Of a stretch of DNA of 64,000 nucleotides, positions 12,701 to 25,695 are shown piece after piece. The notes beneath the pieces were generated by a model. That model was not told the origin of the DNA and made no database searches. It saw nothing but the letters and a program-made list of their open reading frames with translations. Each line of letters starts with the position of its first letter. Position 1 is the stretch's first letter. Source of the DNA: Amia ocellicauda (taxonomy: Eukaryota > Chordata > Actinopteri > Amiiformes > Amiidae). The stretch spans positions 15,606,520 to 15,670,519 of the forward strand of contig NC_089868.1 of NCBI RefSeq assembly GCF_036373705.1. Reading direction: 5' to 3'. A program made the position numbers and the translations under genes.

Positions 12701-15700
12701 CAATCACACTGTAAACCCCCCACCCCGCTCTGCATCACACGAATAATGAAGCCGTGCAGGCCGGCGCTGGCGTCTGCATGGGAACAGGTAGCCAATGAGG
12801 TTGCAATGAGGTGATCGGCTGCCCATTCTCACACTGTCTGTGCAGCTGAATTACTGGCTGGGTTTAGTGCAGACCATAACTTACACGGAAATAAACGTCT
12901 TATATGATACACGCATTGCATTTTAAAGTAAAATTATCTTGTATAAATCAACAACAAAATAAATACTAAGTAGCTTCTAAAATGACACTAATATTTTATA
13001 ACCATAGGATTATAGGCCTATACATAAATATATTTTAAGAATATCTACTTTAGATTTACTAAGGGCCTTTTCCTTTAGACACCCAATATCATGTGCTGTT
13101 TTATGAAACATCATATTTTGATACACGATTATTACTTTTTATTAATTAGAATGCATTCAAAAAGAGAAGATTTTAATGCAAATGTTATTTTTGGACTCGA
13201 AGTATTGAGGTTAGTCTGGCGGACAGAAGATTGTATTGTGAATTGCTAAGGTTGACTGGGCGTTTGATAATCAGAACAGGCACATTTAGAACATGCAAAT
13301 CGGGGATTATAAAATAGGATCACGTTGCATAGCAGGCAGGGCTGATTCTAGTGGGTCTGCGGTTTACAAAAAACTGCTGTTATAGCATGAATATAGTATT
13401 GAACTATGAATATAGTTCACATTCATAGTGGATTGTAACGAGATATTGAAAATGCATGCAATTTCACAGCTAAATATCTCCCAACAAAAGCAGTAGAAAA
13501 TTCAAACACTAGATGGTGCTGTCACTGCTTTCACCTCCTCACACACTGCTGGTGTTCAGATAAAGCGCTAATAAAGATCCGTTCAGCTCCAGGAATCGAA
13601 GCAGCATGGGTACCGATGACTCACTGCGAGTTTGACTTCATGAAGGCAGCAGACACCTCACAGTTACAGCGCCTGCCATCTGCATTGCTTCAATACTCAA
13701 AAATCTCTGCCACATCAATATCTTCTATTGAATTCCCCTTTGAGCACAAACACAACACAGGAGAGAATCCACTAACTGCCAGCGCTGTATATGTTGCTTG
13801 ATACTCTTGGGCCCTGTGAAACGTATTCAATTCAATACTCACATCTGTACTCCGCTCCCAGCCGCAGCATGAGGCGAATGGGGAAGACCTTTGCCCATGG
13901 CGTCTCCCACTTCTGGATGAGGATGCCGAAGAGGTAGGGGGGGTTGGGCAGCAGCAGGTCCTGCAGGGACTGGAAGGTGGGGCTGATGTAGAGGAAGCCG
14001 CCGTGCTCCTTGCTGCCCAGGAAACTCTGCGTGAAGAAGGAGTGGCCCAGGTTGCTCACCACATTACCTGCAAACAACACAATCCACAATCAGGAGGGAG
14101 GACCGCAAACAGGACCTGGTACAGATATCTGGAGATCTAATGGCGTGTTTTCAATTTTACTGCATTATTTGTCGTATCCCAAATAGATGAAACCTGCGAT
14201 AACTAGCTATTTTGTCTTCAAGGAATTTTAAAATGGCCGACGTGTTTACACATCTAGAGATGAAGAAATAAATAAATACATTTTCTGAGTAGATCTGGCA
14301 GCACTGATTAGAAAGTATCTATTTCAGACAGGATAAATCAGCTGCACTTCCAAGCTCTCCAACTGCAAGAGGGGACAACGAGGCTTTGATAAAAACCCAG
14401 AGACTAAACAATACAGCAGACAGTCAGTAAACAGGAAAATCTGTCTTGTCACACAGAGCACATGCATCTCCGGTCGTAACAAAGACTCAAAGAAATTCTA
14501 ATCTCAAATGTGTGAAGTGTTTAATTACATGTGCCGCTAAAGCACCAGTGAAACATTAATTCACTGTACTCCGAGATGAGTCTGGGCCAAAGCCTGAAGT
14601 TCAATGAAACAAGGTTATATCGTCTCAGGCTCAATATTCAAATTTTATTTAAAGACTACTATGAAATAACTTTCACATCCTTTATGTTAAACATTTTAAA
14701 TTGTTCTCAGTTTTTTTTAGATGTACTAAAGCTGGTGTAAATCATCCAATAATGCCACTTAACCCCCTCTGAAAGCAAAGTGGGTAGGTTTCTCCACATA
14801 GATTTAATGCAGCTATAAACAATGTTTTTCAAGGTGATCTGTGGGGAGAGCAGAAGGGGGAATTTGCAGCAGTTATTCCCAGAGGGCGTATATGTATCCT
14901 CATTGAAAAAGGCGCTGGACACATGCATACATCACACACTTATATTAATCGAAAACAATGCGCCACCAGGTCTTTAGACAACCATGTGGAAACTGGCGAA
15001 ATACCTCAGGACTCAATCTGAAAATATAGTATCTCCAATGAGCTTCTTGACGACGGATCTTATAGTAGGCACACAAAAAGCCTTTAACAAGACATTGCAC
15101 CACTTCCATACGCTCAAAGTCTCAATTTATTGGAGGAAATGCAATCAAGATATGGAAAATAATCCGGCCAATGATGATGAGGTCAATCATCTCCATGCAT
15201 TGAAGATCTGTGAGACTGGGTATCAGTTTACCTGTGAGGGCGTCCTGGTAAAGCTGCACGAAATGGCTGAAGACGTCCTTGGGGATGCTCTTCTCGTCCG
15301 GGAGACACTGGAGCAGGATCACCACCTCGGCCTGCCCCACCGCGTGCATCCCCTTCGTGCTCACACACCAGCACTTCCTGTTCACATCTGGCACAAAAAC
15401 ACACCATCACTTGTACACACTCCAAGAACGGGTGGCGTGATTGCTCATCTCAAGGTAGTCTGAATCCATACACAAGCCACAAAGGAGTAACAGATCTAAA
15501 CACATGAATCACAAAGTTTCACAATTACACAACCCAGGATTAATGCGAACAGTGCTTTTATACAACACAAGTATGTGCCTGACCCAAACCTCATGACCGC
15601 AGGGCCATTTTTCAAATTACAGACTTTTCTTGACTTGAGCCACGAGTGAGGAAAACTGTTTGCAGTCATCCTTGCCGATACATTAAAACGAAAATAGTTT

Positions 15701-18700
15701 ACAGGTCTAAACCGCTGTGCAGGACTCACAGTTGACCAGTTTGACCATGGCCAGCAAGTTTGCGTTGAGAACAAAGACCAGCGGGTCAGGGCCGCCCTCT
15801 TCCAGCTGCTGCATCACCGAGATCTCCGAGGGCCGCTCCTCCACGGCGTAGTCTGAGGAGCAAGAGCACAGGGGTCAGAGAGCCCGGCACAAAAGAGAGA
15901 GAGAGAGGGAAAGTAATTGGCCATCTATTCCTCTACCTCTCCCAGACAGACAGCTCTTCTCTGTACCATAAAGATCTACCCATAAAGGACAGACCATGGA
16001 TTTTCTAGAGGAAATGTGTGCTGGGCTGAGGAAATAGAGGGCACAGAGATCTTAGCTTTTCAGTGTTTTTGATCACAGTAGATGCCAGAGGAACGCGTGT
16101 GTGGTTCCATAGATGTGTGTGGCCACCGTGGGGCCCTCAGGCCATTCTGGAGACCTGTCCATGGGGCAGACGGCTGGCGTGGCAGCACAGCACGGGTTTG
16201 GAGAGAGATTAAACACACAGTACACATTCGACCAAAAAAGAAGGCAGCTGAATGTCAAGAGGTATGAACAAGCACCTGTAAGCTGGCTCCCCGTACCTCC
16301 TTTGACTCCGGTGGAGATGAGAATGGGAGGGAGCCCATCTTCGGGGATCAGGTTCACAGAGCTGCCCACGGGGCTGCCAACCTGAGCCGCACTCCCCTGG
16401 GCGGGCAAGAGAGATCCGGCCTGCGGAGAAGAGCGGCTGAATTACAGAGATATTCGAACGCCAAAAGAAAAAAAAAAAAAATTCAAGATGATACACACAA
16501 AAGGAATTTCAGTTCACTAAGGGTTAAGCCCAGGTTGCAGCTTTACCTCTGGGGTAGCAGGATTGGCTGCTGGGGGTTTACAGGAATCATGTGACACTGC
16601 CAGGGGTCCCGCAGGGGCTGGACCGCTTACTGCCATCTTTGACGAGTCGGCTGCCTCTCCGTTCGGCAGAATCCCATCGGCGAACCAGACCCTCCTCTGT
16701 TCCCTGGGGAGCGAGCCTACGGGCCGAGGGGCACAAACACATAATCACTGGTCATCCACACTGGCTCCAGCCTCAGTGATTATATATAGTCATCCAATGT
16801 TAAAGTAACACGGGTCCTCAGGTCCTCAACACCTGAGAACCAAGGCCAGATCAATACTCTATTAAAAGGTGTGCAGGTGCGCTCCGTTACCTTCCGTCCC
16901 AGGGTGCTTCAGGACCCCCACAGGCACCATGACGGTGGGAGGGGGGGAGCCGAGAGCCCCCGAGGCCTGGGCCTGCTGCAGCGGAGGGATGGTGGAGCAG
17001 TACTCGGCAGGGTTGTTGGGGTTGGGACTCTGGTTGCAGGCGCTCACCATGGTCTCCCACGCTTGAGCTGAGAGAGAGAGAGAGAGCAGTTTATAAATAC
17101 TTTTTTAATAAAAATCTATACTGGGCTTCCAAGGGGAAGCTTTTAAAAGCCTGTGCTGAAGTTAGATGCTTATTAAAGGCCCTATTTGTCAATTAAAACT
17201 ATAAAACTGAATTCCAAACTGTGTACACATAACCTTTGGTCCACTAACCCCCCATAAATCTCTCCCAGTTCTCTACAGGAAGATTAGTTGCTTTTTATTT
17301 TAAGATATCGTCAGACTGCTGGTAAACATTCCAAAGCAATTTTTTTTTTTTTATAAAGATTACACTCCAATAAAAAAGCCAGAAACAATTACAGATCTTA
17401 AGTAAGCTACCATTTAGTCTAGTATGAAAGCGGTAACATCAATTAAAGCTTTCATGTGGTCTTGATGGCATATGGATCTCCACGGATGGTCAGTACTCTC
17501 CATTAATACTCACCATTCATTAGTACTGAGTGACAGGTGACACACACACGGGCTTCTTTGCGGTCCATGTACATCAGCCTACACTTCAGACTACAGCATG
17601 CTGCGCAGAATACCTACACACAAACAACAGGGAGTTAATGACATTGGGAGGACCTAGTGACTCCAGTTAAATTAAACTTAAAGGCATGTCTTGAGCAATT
17701 TATGGTGTTTATTCATTCATTCATTTTCGCAAAGATCATAGCTTCTACAGAACATCGCCTGCGGTGCCAATAATCTCATAATTAACAGTTCAGAGACTGA
17801 AGAAGAGAAATACTGAACACATTCCCAGGCCAAGTTTATCAGGCGCTTTCACACGGCCATTTCTGATCCGGATCAAATGCATCGGCACTTTTGATCAGGA
17901 TCAGTGGTGTCGCGTCTACACTGCCGTTTGATCAGGATCAACTGTCAGCCACCACAGGGGTCCTCACATGTGCACTAGCACATAAGTCAAACTGAAATGA
18001 TATGCATATATGAAATGAGTCCTTTAGAACACAGAGCTATATCACAATCTATTGTTTTATCTCTTTACGAATTATTGCGACAAGTAAAACCAACGCACTT
18101 GCATATTTTTCCGCAACTGAAGCATTTTAAATGAAAATAACAGCCCATTTAGGAAGGGAAGTAGGGAAGTCTTCTCTTATCTGCTCCACGAATAAGAAAG
18201 GCTGTTTGCCGGCGCCTGCCTTCAAAACAAACACCGCCGCAGTGCATGCTGGGACTTGAGCTGGTCGAGCGTTTACACTGCCAGGATCAAATGCTACCGA
18301 TGCATTTGATCCAGATCTGTACGCCCTCCCCGAGAGGTGCATCTGATCCGATTGCTGAACGTTTACACTGCCGTTTCTGATCTGGATCAAATGCTGCTGA
18401 TGTATTGAATCCGGATCAGGAATGGCATTGTAAACGTGCATATTGTTTGAAGGTCAGCTGGGTACCTCTTCTAATTACAGAAATAAGATCTACATGAAGC
18501 ACTGGGCATCTAGCTAGGCTTCTACAGACAGCTTTCTTTCCACTACTCTACAATACTGTTGCTTTGCAAAGGAGGAGCCCTGAAGGAGAAGTGACGAGAA
18601 GGAGTAACAGGGGATCACATTCTGAACACTACCTAAGCTATACTGCCTAAAAGCTAACATAAATGCAGTGCTCTTGCGATTGCAAACAGAGCAGTGATTT

Positions 18701-21700
18701 GGGGAATGACAAGAGTACAGCAGCTGGGGTAGCTCTCCACACAGGCACAGGAGAGTACACACCGGACTGACTGGGTACAGCTCTATTAATGGATTGCTGC
18801 CACAGAAAAGCAAATCAATCTAGCCATCGGAGAGCAGGATCAGTCACGCTGCAACTACACAAACACAGACACACACAAAATGCTCAAACACCAGTCTGAG
18901 ACTATTGAAATATTGAAGCTCTCCAGAGACCGGTTCCCATCCCAGTCCTAACCCCCAGCTGAACACATCTCAGGATCCCGTAAATTGGAGAGATATTACA
19001 GAACAAACTAAATCACTATTAAAAACAGCCCTGAGACTAATGATTTTTCTTTTTAATTAGAGTAACAAATGTACTCAGCTTTGGCTACTTAGTAACTACA
19101 TTCCCTCAATGACATTACACATTTGATTTCCATTGCTAAAACTCAACTATTTATGTTCATAAAATCAAAATGAGCAGAAATCCTTCCTATTTAAATCACA
19201 GAAAATAAAAGAAAAACACATATACAGCCATTTAATTACAAAACACATGTGGCATGATTTCAAAGCATGTTGAGTAACAGCTAGATTCTCCAGACTTCTT
19301 TCTTTCAGCACATAGCCTATGAACAAAGAAGGATCCCTTTCAGCACAAAGCCACTAGGGAGGAGTTAGTGTAATCTATTAATGGGTACACGAACACTAGT
19401 TAACTATTTGAATACCAAAAGTATGGAACCCCTAAGGGGACATATGGAGGGAAAAAACTAAACAAATGACTTTGTGTTCCCTCGTAAATGTTCTCTGTAA
19501 CAGTTTCACAAGCTCCCCTTAGGGGTTCCGTACTTTTGTTATTAGGGTCTTTGTTGTTGTTTTGTTTAGTTTTTTCAAGGAAAATATACACAATTACGTA
19601 GAGTAAAGTAAAAGCTAAGGGTCAACATGTTGCACATTTGAATGAATTAATGCAGCAACTATTCATGGCTTTTTCTCCAAATACATTTTTTTGCTATTGG
19701 GATTTCTCTTTGGACTGCAGTACAATTTCTAGGAGAACAAGCAGGAATGCTCCTTTATGCAGATCCCCTGCTCTGGATTATTCAGTGTCAATGTTGTGAT
19801 AGGCTAGTGTGAAATTCTGCAGCACTCAAATTTAATTCCAGCTACTGTAAAAATAAAAATAATGCAAACAGGAGAATGTATAGTTGTATTTACCATTTGC
19901 TTTTCATACCACCAGTTTTACCACATCTTAATAGAAGCCTACCAAAGAAACAAAGTACTTTTTGCCATGTACTATGCTCTATGTACTCTTAGCATGTCCC
20001 CTAATTGAAAAACAATTATCATTCTATTTCTATACAGTACCATTCTGGAAAAAAAATCCTTACCAATAATGGCTATTGAACATTCTTCCTTACACATGAA
20101 TTCCAAAATGAGACAAGATACGAAATAATCTGAACAAACAACCCAGCATTCCTCTCGATGCAGTACAATGCAATACAGGCTCTTACCTTCCCACAGGCCC
20201 GGCAGTGGTGTCTCCGCTTGGTGAAGGTGAACTTGACCTCACATTTCATACAGATGGGTGCCTGAGAATCGGGAACCCACACTGGGGCCACCTCTCCCAG
20301 GGCAGTGAATGGCTTTTTCGTCAGCGCCCCCAGATGCCCGGCCTGAAGGTCATTATCTGGGCTCTCTGGGGGCAACAGTAAGCCGGGTGGGGTGAGAGAT
20401 GCCCCCGAATCAAAAGCTTCGCCGCTCTCTCCATTCAGACCCGGCGCGGTGGCTTCTTCACTGTAGCCATTCGTACAGGCCAGGAGCTCCCCCGTGCCAG
20501 CGTGGCCCTGCGGCTCCAAGTTCTTGTTCTTATTGTGCTGCACAAGCTCGTTCTGCACCTTACCAGAGAGTGGCCGCGGGATCTGCAGCTTCAGGTTGAC
20601 GGGCTGCTTGGGCCGGGCGCCTCCGTAAGGGATGCTGACCGGCTGGAGGGCACTGTTGTTCAGTTTCTGTGATGCTGGAGTCATTCCAGTGTTCGACACG
20701 CCTGCCTCCAAACCCCTCACCTGCTCGTAGCACTCTGACTTGCTCTCTTCCATCTCCTTCTCCTCGGTCACCGAGTCCTCCTTGGAGGGCAGAGGCTGGG
20801 GAGATCTACCTTCTTCTGCCCCCTCCAAGTCTTCCACATCCAAGCCATTGGGAAGGGAGGGCTCTTGGGAAGGAGACACTTCTGAAAAAGTGCATTCATA
20901 TCCCTTTTTTCCAACCAGTGGCAAAGATGGCCCTGTGGCATCTCTCGCTTCAGTCTTCCTCAGCTCCCCAGCAGACGACACCTGAGGCTGGCCATCGTCC
21001 CCTGGTTGCTGGATTTCCTCCAATTCATTTTGTGCCATAAACCCGATATTTAGAGACCCTTCGGAATAAACTTTGGTGTCTGAGGCCGAGTGAGCATTTC
21101 TCATTGTCGATTTGCTCAGAGAATTAGATCCTCCATTGCCATGACTCCCTTCCTCTGAAGGTGCCTCAGGCTCAAGCAGGCCAGTCTCTGCAACTCCATC
21201 TTTAAACCCAGGAGTGCACGGCCTGTCTGCAACACCTGTGTCCTCCTCATCTCCCTTTGGTGACCCAATAATCATGCTGTCATACCCAGACAGCTGAGGA
21301 GCTATCCTGTCTATCTGACCTTTCACCATATAGTCTTTTGCTGGCAGAACACTGTTCCTTTTTGTTTCCTCCTCGAGACAAAAGTGAGAATCTTTGAAAA
21401 ATGACCGATCCCTTTCTTTCTGAACAGTGTCCTGTTCTTGGAAGGCATCCGCATTAAATTCTGTAATCCTATTGCGATTAGAAGAGGCAACCTCAAACTG
21501 GGGTGGATCACAGATAAGACCCTCCACACAACCATTGACATCCGCTATGGCTGGGCCACCGTTCTCTAGACCTGTGCTTTCCTTGCTACACAGTGGGGGC
21601 TGGTTCCCCAAGTCTGTACTTAGCAAGGCCCGTCTTTCACAGGTGACAGCTGAAAGATTTCCATTGCTGCTACCAACAGGTTTGCCTACATTTTGCTGGG

Positions 21701-24112
21701 ATGGTCGTGGACACAGGCTGGAGTCCCCGTTTTGGTTGAGAGCATCGTCCTTCTCCACACGATGTTCCTCAAAACACACAGGAGCCTTCGTCTCTGCAGT
21801 TTGGTCTCCGTCACTCCCATTAACACAATGATCTCCCTCGCCTTCTCCTCCGCCACCAGCTGGGCTCTCTGCGAGGGGTTTGAAGTTCAGCTGGGTATCT
21901 CTGGGGTACAGGTCCTCACCTGGGCTGGCCAGGGCAGGATTCAGGGAAAGCAGGTGAGGTGGGGGGGCTAATATTTGAGTCCACTTTGCATCTGATAAAG
22001 TGGGGGTGTCAGTCTCATCTGTAGAAAATAAAAAGCTGAATTAAACATGCATACAGACTAGCACTGAAACACTATACAGACTACAGAATCTTTGCAAAAC
22101 ATTCTCACATGCAGGCCTGGTACATTTCACAATGTCAGATCCATTTCAGGTCACATCTTTGTTAGCACAGATATTCATGCATGAATCTATTATGAAGCCA
22201 AAACGCTACGGCTACACAGTCTTTGAGCTTCGTCTCAGACTGTGCAAATGAGCGTTACTGCCGTTGCACCCATCCCCGGGTCAGTGCAAGTCCTGTCAGG
22301 ACAGTTATTTTTGTATCTGGGTGTAGCTGGGGGAAGAGAAATAAAAACATTTCAGTCTAGAGTTGGGCATGACTGTCAGTGCGAGTCTGAGCGAGTGGAG
22401 CCGTGTTTCTGGGGGTGTGCCCAGTGCTGCTGTGCTCTCCGGGCCTCAGCCAGATCCTGCAGCTGCAGCCCTGCCCCCTTTTGCCCGTCCTTCCTCCACT
22501 CCTCGGGATCCATCCATCACAGTGACACCTGAATGCTTCACATGGAGTGCACAAATTCAACAGCCCCCCACCCACAATCCTCCCAAGAAACCTAATTTGC
22601 ATTCTTTAAATATGCAACACTGCTGGTCCCAAAATGGCTCTACCAATCTCTCTGCCATATCATACCACCAGGGACCGACACAGTGATACAGACTTCAGAA
22701 TGACAACATGCTGCACACAGGTTTTATTACACTGGCAGTAATATGTTAAGAAAAGACGCATGGAGACGCATGCATGCAGTGATGCTAATGGGAAGAGGCA
22801 GTGCACACACAAGCATGGGAGACTGGTGCACACTGAGGCACAGCAAGTCAAACACAATAATGCCCGCATACGCAAACATCACTATAGTCATATTAATTTG
22901 CCACACACATACTGACCGACTATGACATCAATACAAGAAAGGAAAAAAAAAAGAATAAAGTAAAACATTTATCAAATGTATTACAGCATTTGAAATTATA
23001 GATGATAATGTTGTCCCAGTGGAATGTAGGTCAATTCTAGTAGAACACATTTTTATGTTTAATTTAAAATGTATCAACTGAACTGTATTGTCCCCAATGC
23101 TTTATACTACACAATGACATGTAAGTAGTTGTTCTCTCAAAAGAATGCTTTGCTTTTCCCCATCTGATGATAAAACCGCGATCCAAATGGGATCGTGACT
23201 CTACACGTGCAACACTCTTCTAACATTGCGGTTCGATCAAAGCTACTCGTTTCGGGAGTGGTTCAACCAATGGCTTGTCAGTGCCTTCAACAAAATACCC
23301 AGCAAAACAACAGGAGTATCGGTGGTTTAGGCTAGGATGTTTCTCAACCGCACCCTCAGTTGATTCCATTGCACAACATTTTTCACAAGACACACATTAC
23401 CCAGACAGAACAGAATCTCGGGATCACAGTTCATTAACCTTCCACTCGAATTCTGATGTTTATTTCCAGATAGGAACCACTAGGTCCAGCTCAAAAGAAA
23501 CTTAAAATCAATCCTTGTTTGCTGAAGTCATAGGAACAAGCCTACATATGCAATTCTTGGTTCTACCCCATGTTCGTTATTCAAGCGTACTCTATCATCA
23601 TTCTTCAACTCATATACTGTACTAGTTGTTTTTGGTACTGTATTTTGATTCACTGCATAATTCAGTATGCTGTAGTTTACATTACGCGCTGCTACCCCAT
23701 TGCAAACTAACTTTCCCAAAGCCAGACAAATAAATAATTCAAATATATGGTTGATTTACTCAAGAGGAACACCAAAAATAACTTGAACAAAACCCACCAA
23801 GCATAGACCCACCAAACACACGCCCAACAATGCAAAAACAAATGCTACTTTGGAGAAATCTGACTGACTACAAGCAATCAGACGCCACAGACAGCATAGT
23901 CTGAGCAACAGTTGTAAAGCAGCATCTTCACAGTAGACCTAATGGACAGAAAAATATAACCAGAAGGACATTTGAATTCTAGTTAGCAGTTGCCAAGCAG
24001 GCCGGTTTGTCCAACAAACCTGCGAACAGAGCGGTCACTCACCTTCGTTCTGTTCAAACTCATCCAGCACCTTGTCAAGGTTAAAGGCTTCTGCCTGGAA
24101 GTAATTCTCCAT
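9711..24112 (-). CDS. zfyve9: ZFYVE9 / SARA (Smad anchor for receptor activation), complete coding region
   Basis: Seventeen coding exons in transcription order: 24112-24043, 22018-20187, 17613-17514, 17067-16891, 16716-16547, 16420-16297, 15852-15730, 15387-15232, 14067-13843, 12054-11972, 11781-11677, 11221-11071, 10947-10867, 10762-10600, 10460-10355, 10220-10044, 9872-9711. They total 4005 nt in one frame: 1334 codons plus stop, against about 1425 aa in human. The protein starts [20 protein letters not shown]. The large second exon carries a long acidic, low-complexity region. A FYVE zinc finger begins near residue 604 (WVPD, CMKC, RRHHCR, then CAACC and CVTC in exon 3) and binds PI3P on early endosomes. 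The Smad-binding segment ([20 protein letters not shown]) follows in exon 4. RRVWFADG in exon 5 fits an RVxF-type PP1c-docking motif. The C-terminal SARA domain ends FYILENIS-stop. The known role is presenting Smad2/3 to the TGF-beta receptor. The ATG matches the family start, and an acceptor at 24151-24152 puts 38 nt of 5'UTR in the same exon. Confidence 0.97.
17843..18439. mobile_element. Non-autonomous DNA transposon, copy A (in the ZFYVE9 intron between coding exons 2 and 3)
   Basis: About 600 bp with imperfect inverted termini of roughly 30-45 bp. The left end (CACACGGCCATTTCTGATCC and on) matches the reverse complement of the right end (ACAATGCCATTCCTGATCC). Repeated GATCAGGATCA / GATCCGGATCA blocks occur inside both ends. 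No transposase frame is present, and no clear target-site duplication could be assigned, so the superfamily is undetermined. A related shorter copy is at 56052-56184. Confidence 0.65.
19411..19543. mobile_element. Small fold-back (MITE-like) element in a ZFYVE9 intron
   Basis: A 30-nt arm at 19411-19440 pairs with 19514-19543 with only two mismatches. The core is AAAAGTA(T/C)GGAACCCCTAAG, and the loop is about 73 bp. The size (133 bp), near-identical arms and lack of coding sequence fit a miniature inverted-repeat element. The superfamily is unknown. Confidence 0.6.
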
Positions 24113-25586
24113 TTGTCAGGAAGCTCCACCCTGCCAAGTGCTGTCTGAACCTAAGGGAAGGAAAGCAGAGGTCAGGGAAATGGCAGATCTCCATTACTAA
24201 TAAGGGTGGGAAAGGCTGCTGTGCCCCCACCCTCTTCCACAAGCCACGCCAAAACCGAGAGTCAGACACGCAACTATTGTGCATTTCCCTTCGTTGCTAC
24301 TGAAATAGCTTCACAGCATGGCTTTACTGTGCTTGTGTGTTGTTATTGGTACGGTTTCAGTAAACAAGTAAACAAGAAAGTCCTCAAATATTATAAATAT
24401 TAACTTCCCTTTGATATTGAAGTATGCCCTGATGACTAGACAGAACTACGGTTTAAGATGACATAAACCAGAGATGTAATCCGTCTTAAAAATCTACAGT
24501 AAAAATAACCACTGTGAAGTCACCCTGAGACTTTTATCAGCCGTTATTTTGAGGAAGTATGAAGGCTAGGTTTTTTTGAAAGAGAAGAGATACAAAACAA
24601 ACAAACAATACAGTTTGCAAATAATGTAACAATCTGCATTAAACTAAAAATGTTGCTCATATTTATGAAACATACAGTTATAAAAATTGATACTTTTATT
24701 ACAGAATACAAATATTACTATGGATGCCTGTTGCTTTATAAAACCCATTAATAATCTTTTACAATCTAGGCACACACACTTCCTAGCAATGAGCTTCTGA
24801 TATACAGTAGTTAGCTGTCAGTGAAAAACCATCTAACCACAAAACCCAAGACAGATACACTCAAAAGGACTTAAAAGAATGCACAATTAAGGAAAGTCAT
24901 CAATTAAAATTGTATGATTTGCTCTTAATGAACGTGGTTAACATAATTAGACAAACCAGTGTAAATTCCCTTATTTCCATTGCTGGGTGGCGTAATAGGA
25001 TCTGTATTATTGAGGCTTTTGTGTCTCAGTAATCCAAACGGTTTCCCTCTTGCCACACTGAAATGCTTTTGGAGGACGGCCACAGACCCCCACTAGATGG
25101 TAAGCTGCTATAATTACTGGCCCACTGCGAGGCCGTGTGGCCCACATTCTGGCAATCAATCAACAAGCAATGTGTACAGTCTTTCAGGCCTCCCTTCTGT
25201 GATTGTGCTGGGCCAGACACATGTACATCAGAGAGCCATGCCATCAAACGATGAGGCTCAAACCCCAAACTTTAACTGGAAAGCACATGTGAAAAACAAC
25301 CAACAGATGGTCCTTAATGATGCAACACCTAACAAATAAAGCAGCCTTAAAACAACATGCATATCAATGAATCACAGGTCATGCTTTTTCTTTTATGCAA
25401 CAACACTGAATCATGAAAGAGAAAAGTAAAGCAACAGTGCCATTCGGGGACCACGAATTAAACACGGTTTGCAAGAAGTAGTGGGGGGATGAGAGGACAG
25501 AAAAGGGCAGGAGACACCGTTCCTCACAACAGAGCTGTGTGCTACCCTGGAGCCCAGCCAGACACTCCCAGAGACATGTCACTCAC

Positions 25587-25695
25587 CTGCTCACAGGCTC
25601 GCGGTCACAGTGCTGCTGGTGGCTTGCGGAGGCTTGCGGAGGCCACTCACCGGGCTGTCACTCCTACGAGTCACATACACATGGTGTGTCCATAT
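25587..25695 (-). other. Candidate alternative ZFYVE9 5'UTR exon
   Basis: On the minus strand a strong acceptor (TTTGCTGTTGCAG) precedes 25695. Two good donors follow: CCCG|GTGAGT after 25651 and GCAG|GTGAGT after 25587. The stretch between them contains a 10-bp tandem duplication (plus strand GGCTTGCGGA twice, 25621-25640). It has no long open frame, so it would be untranslated leader. This rests only on splice-site appearance. Confidence 0.3.
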
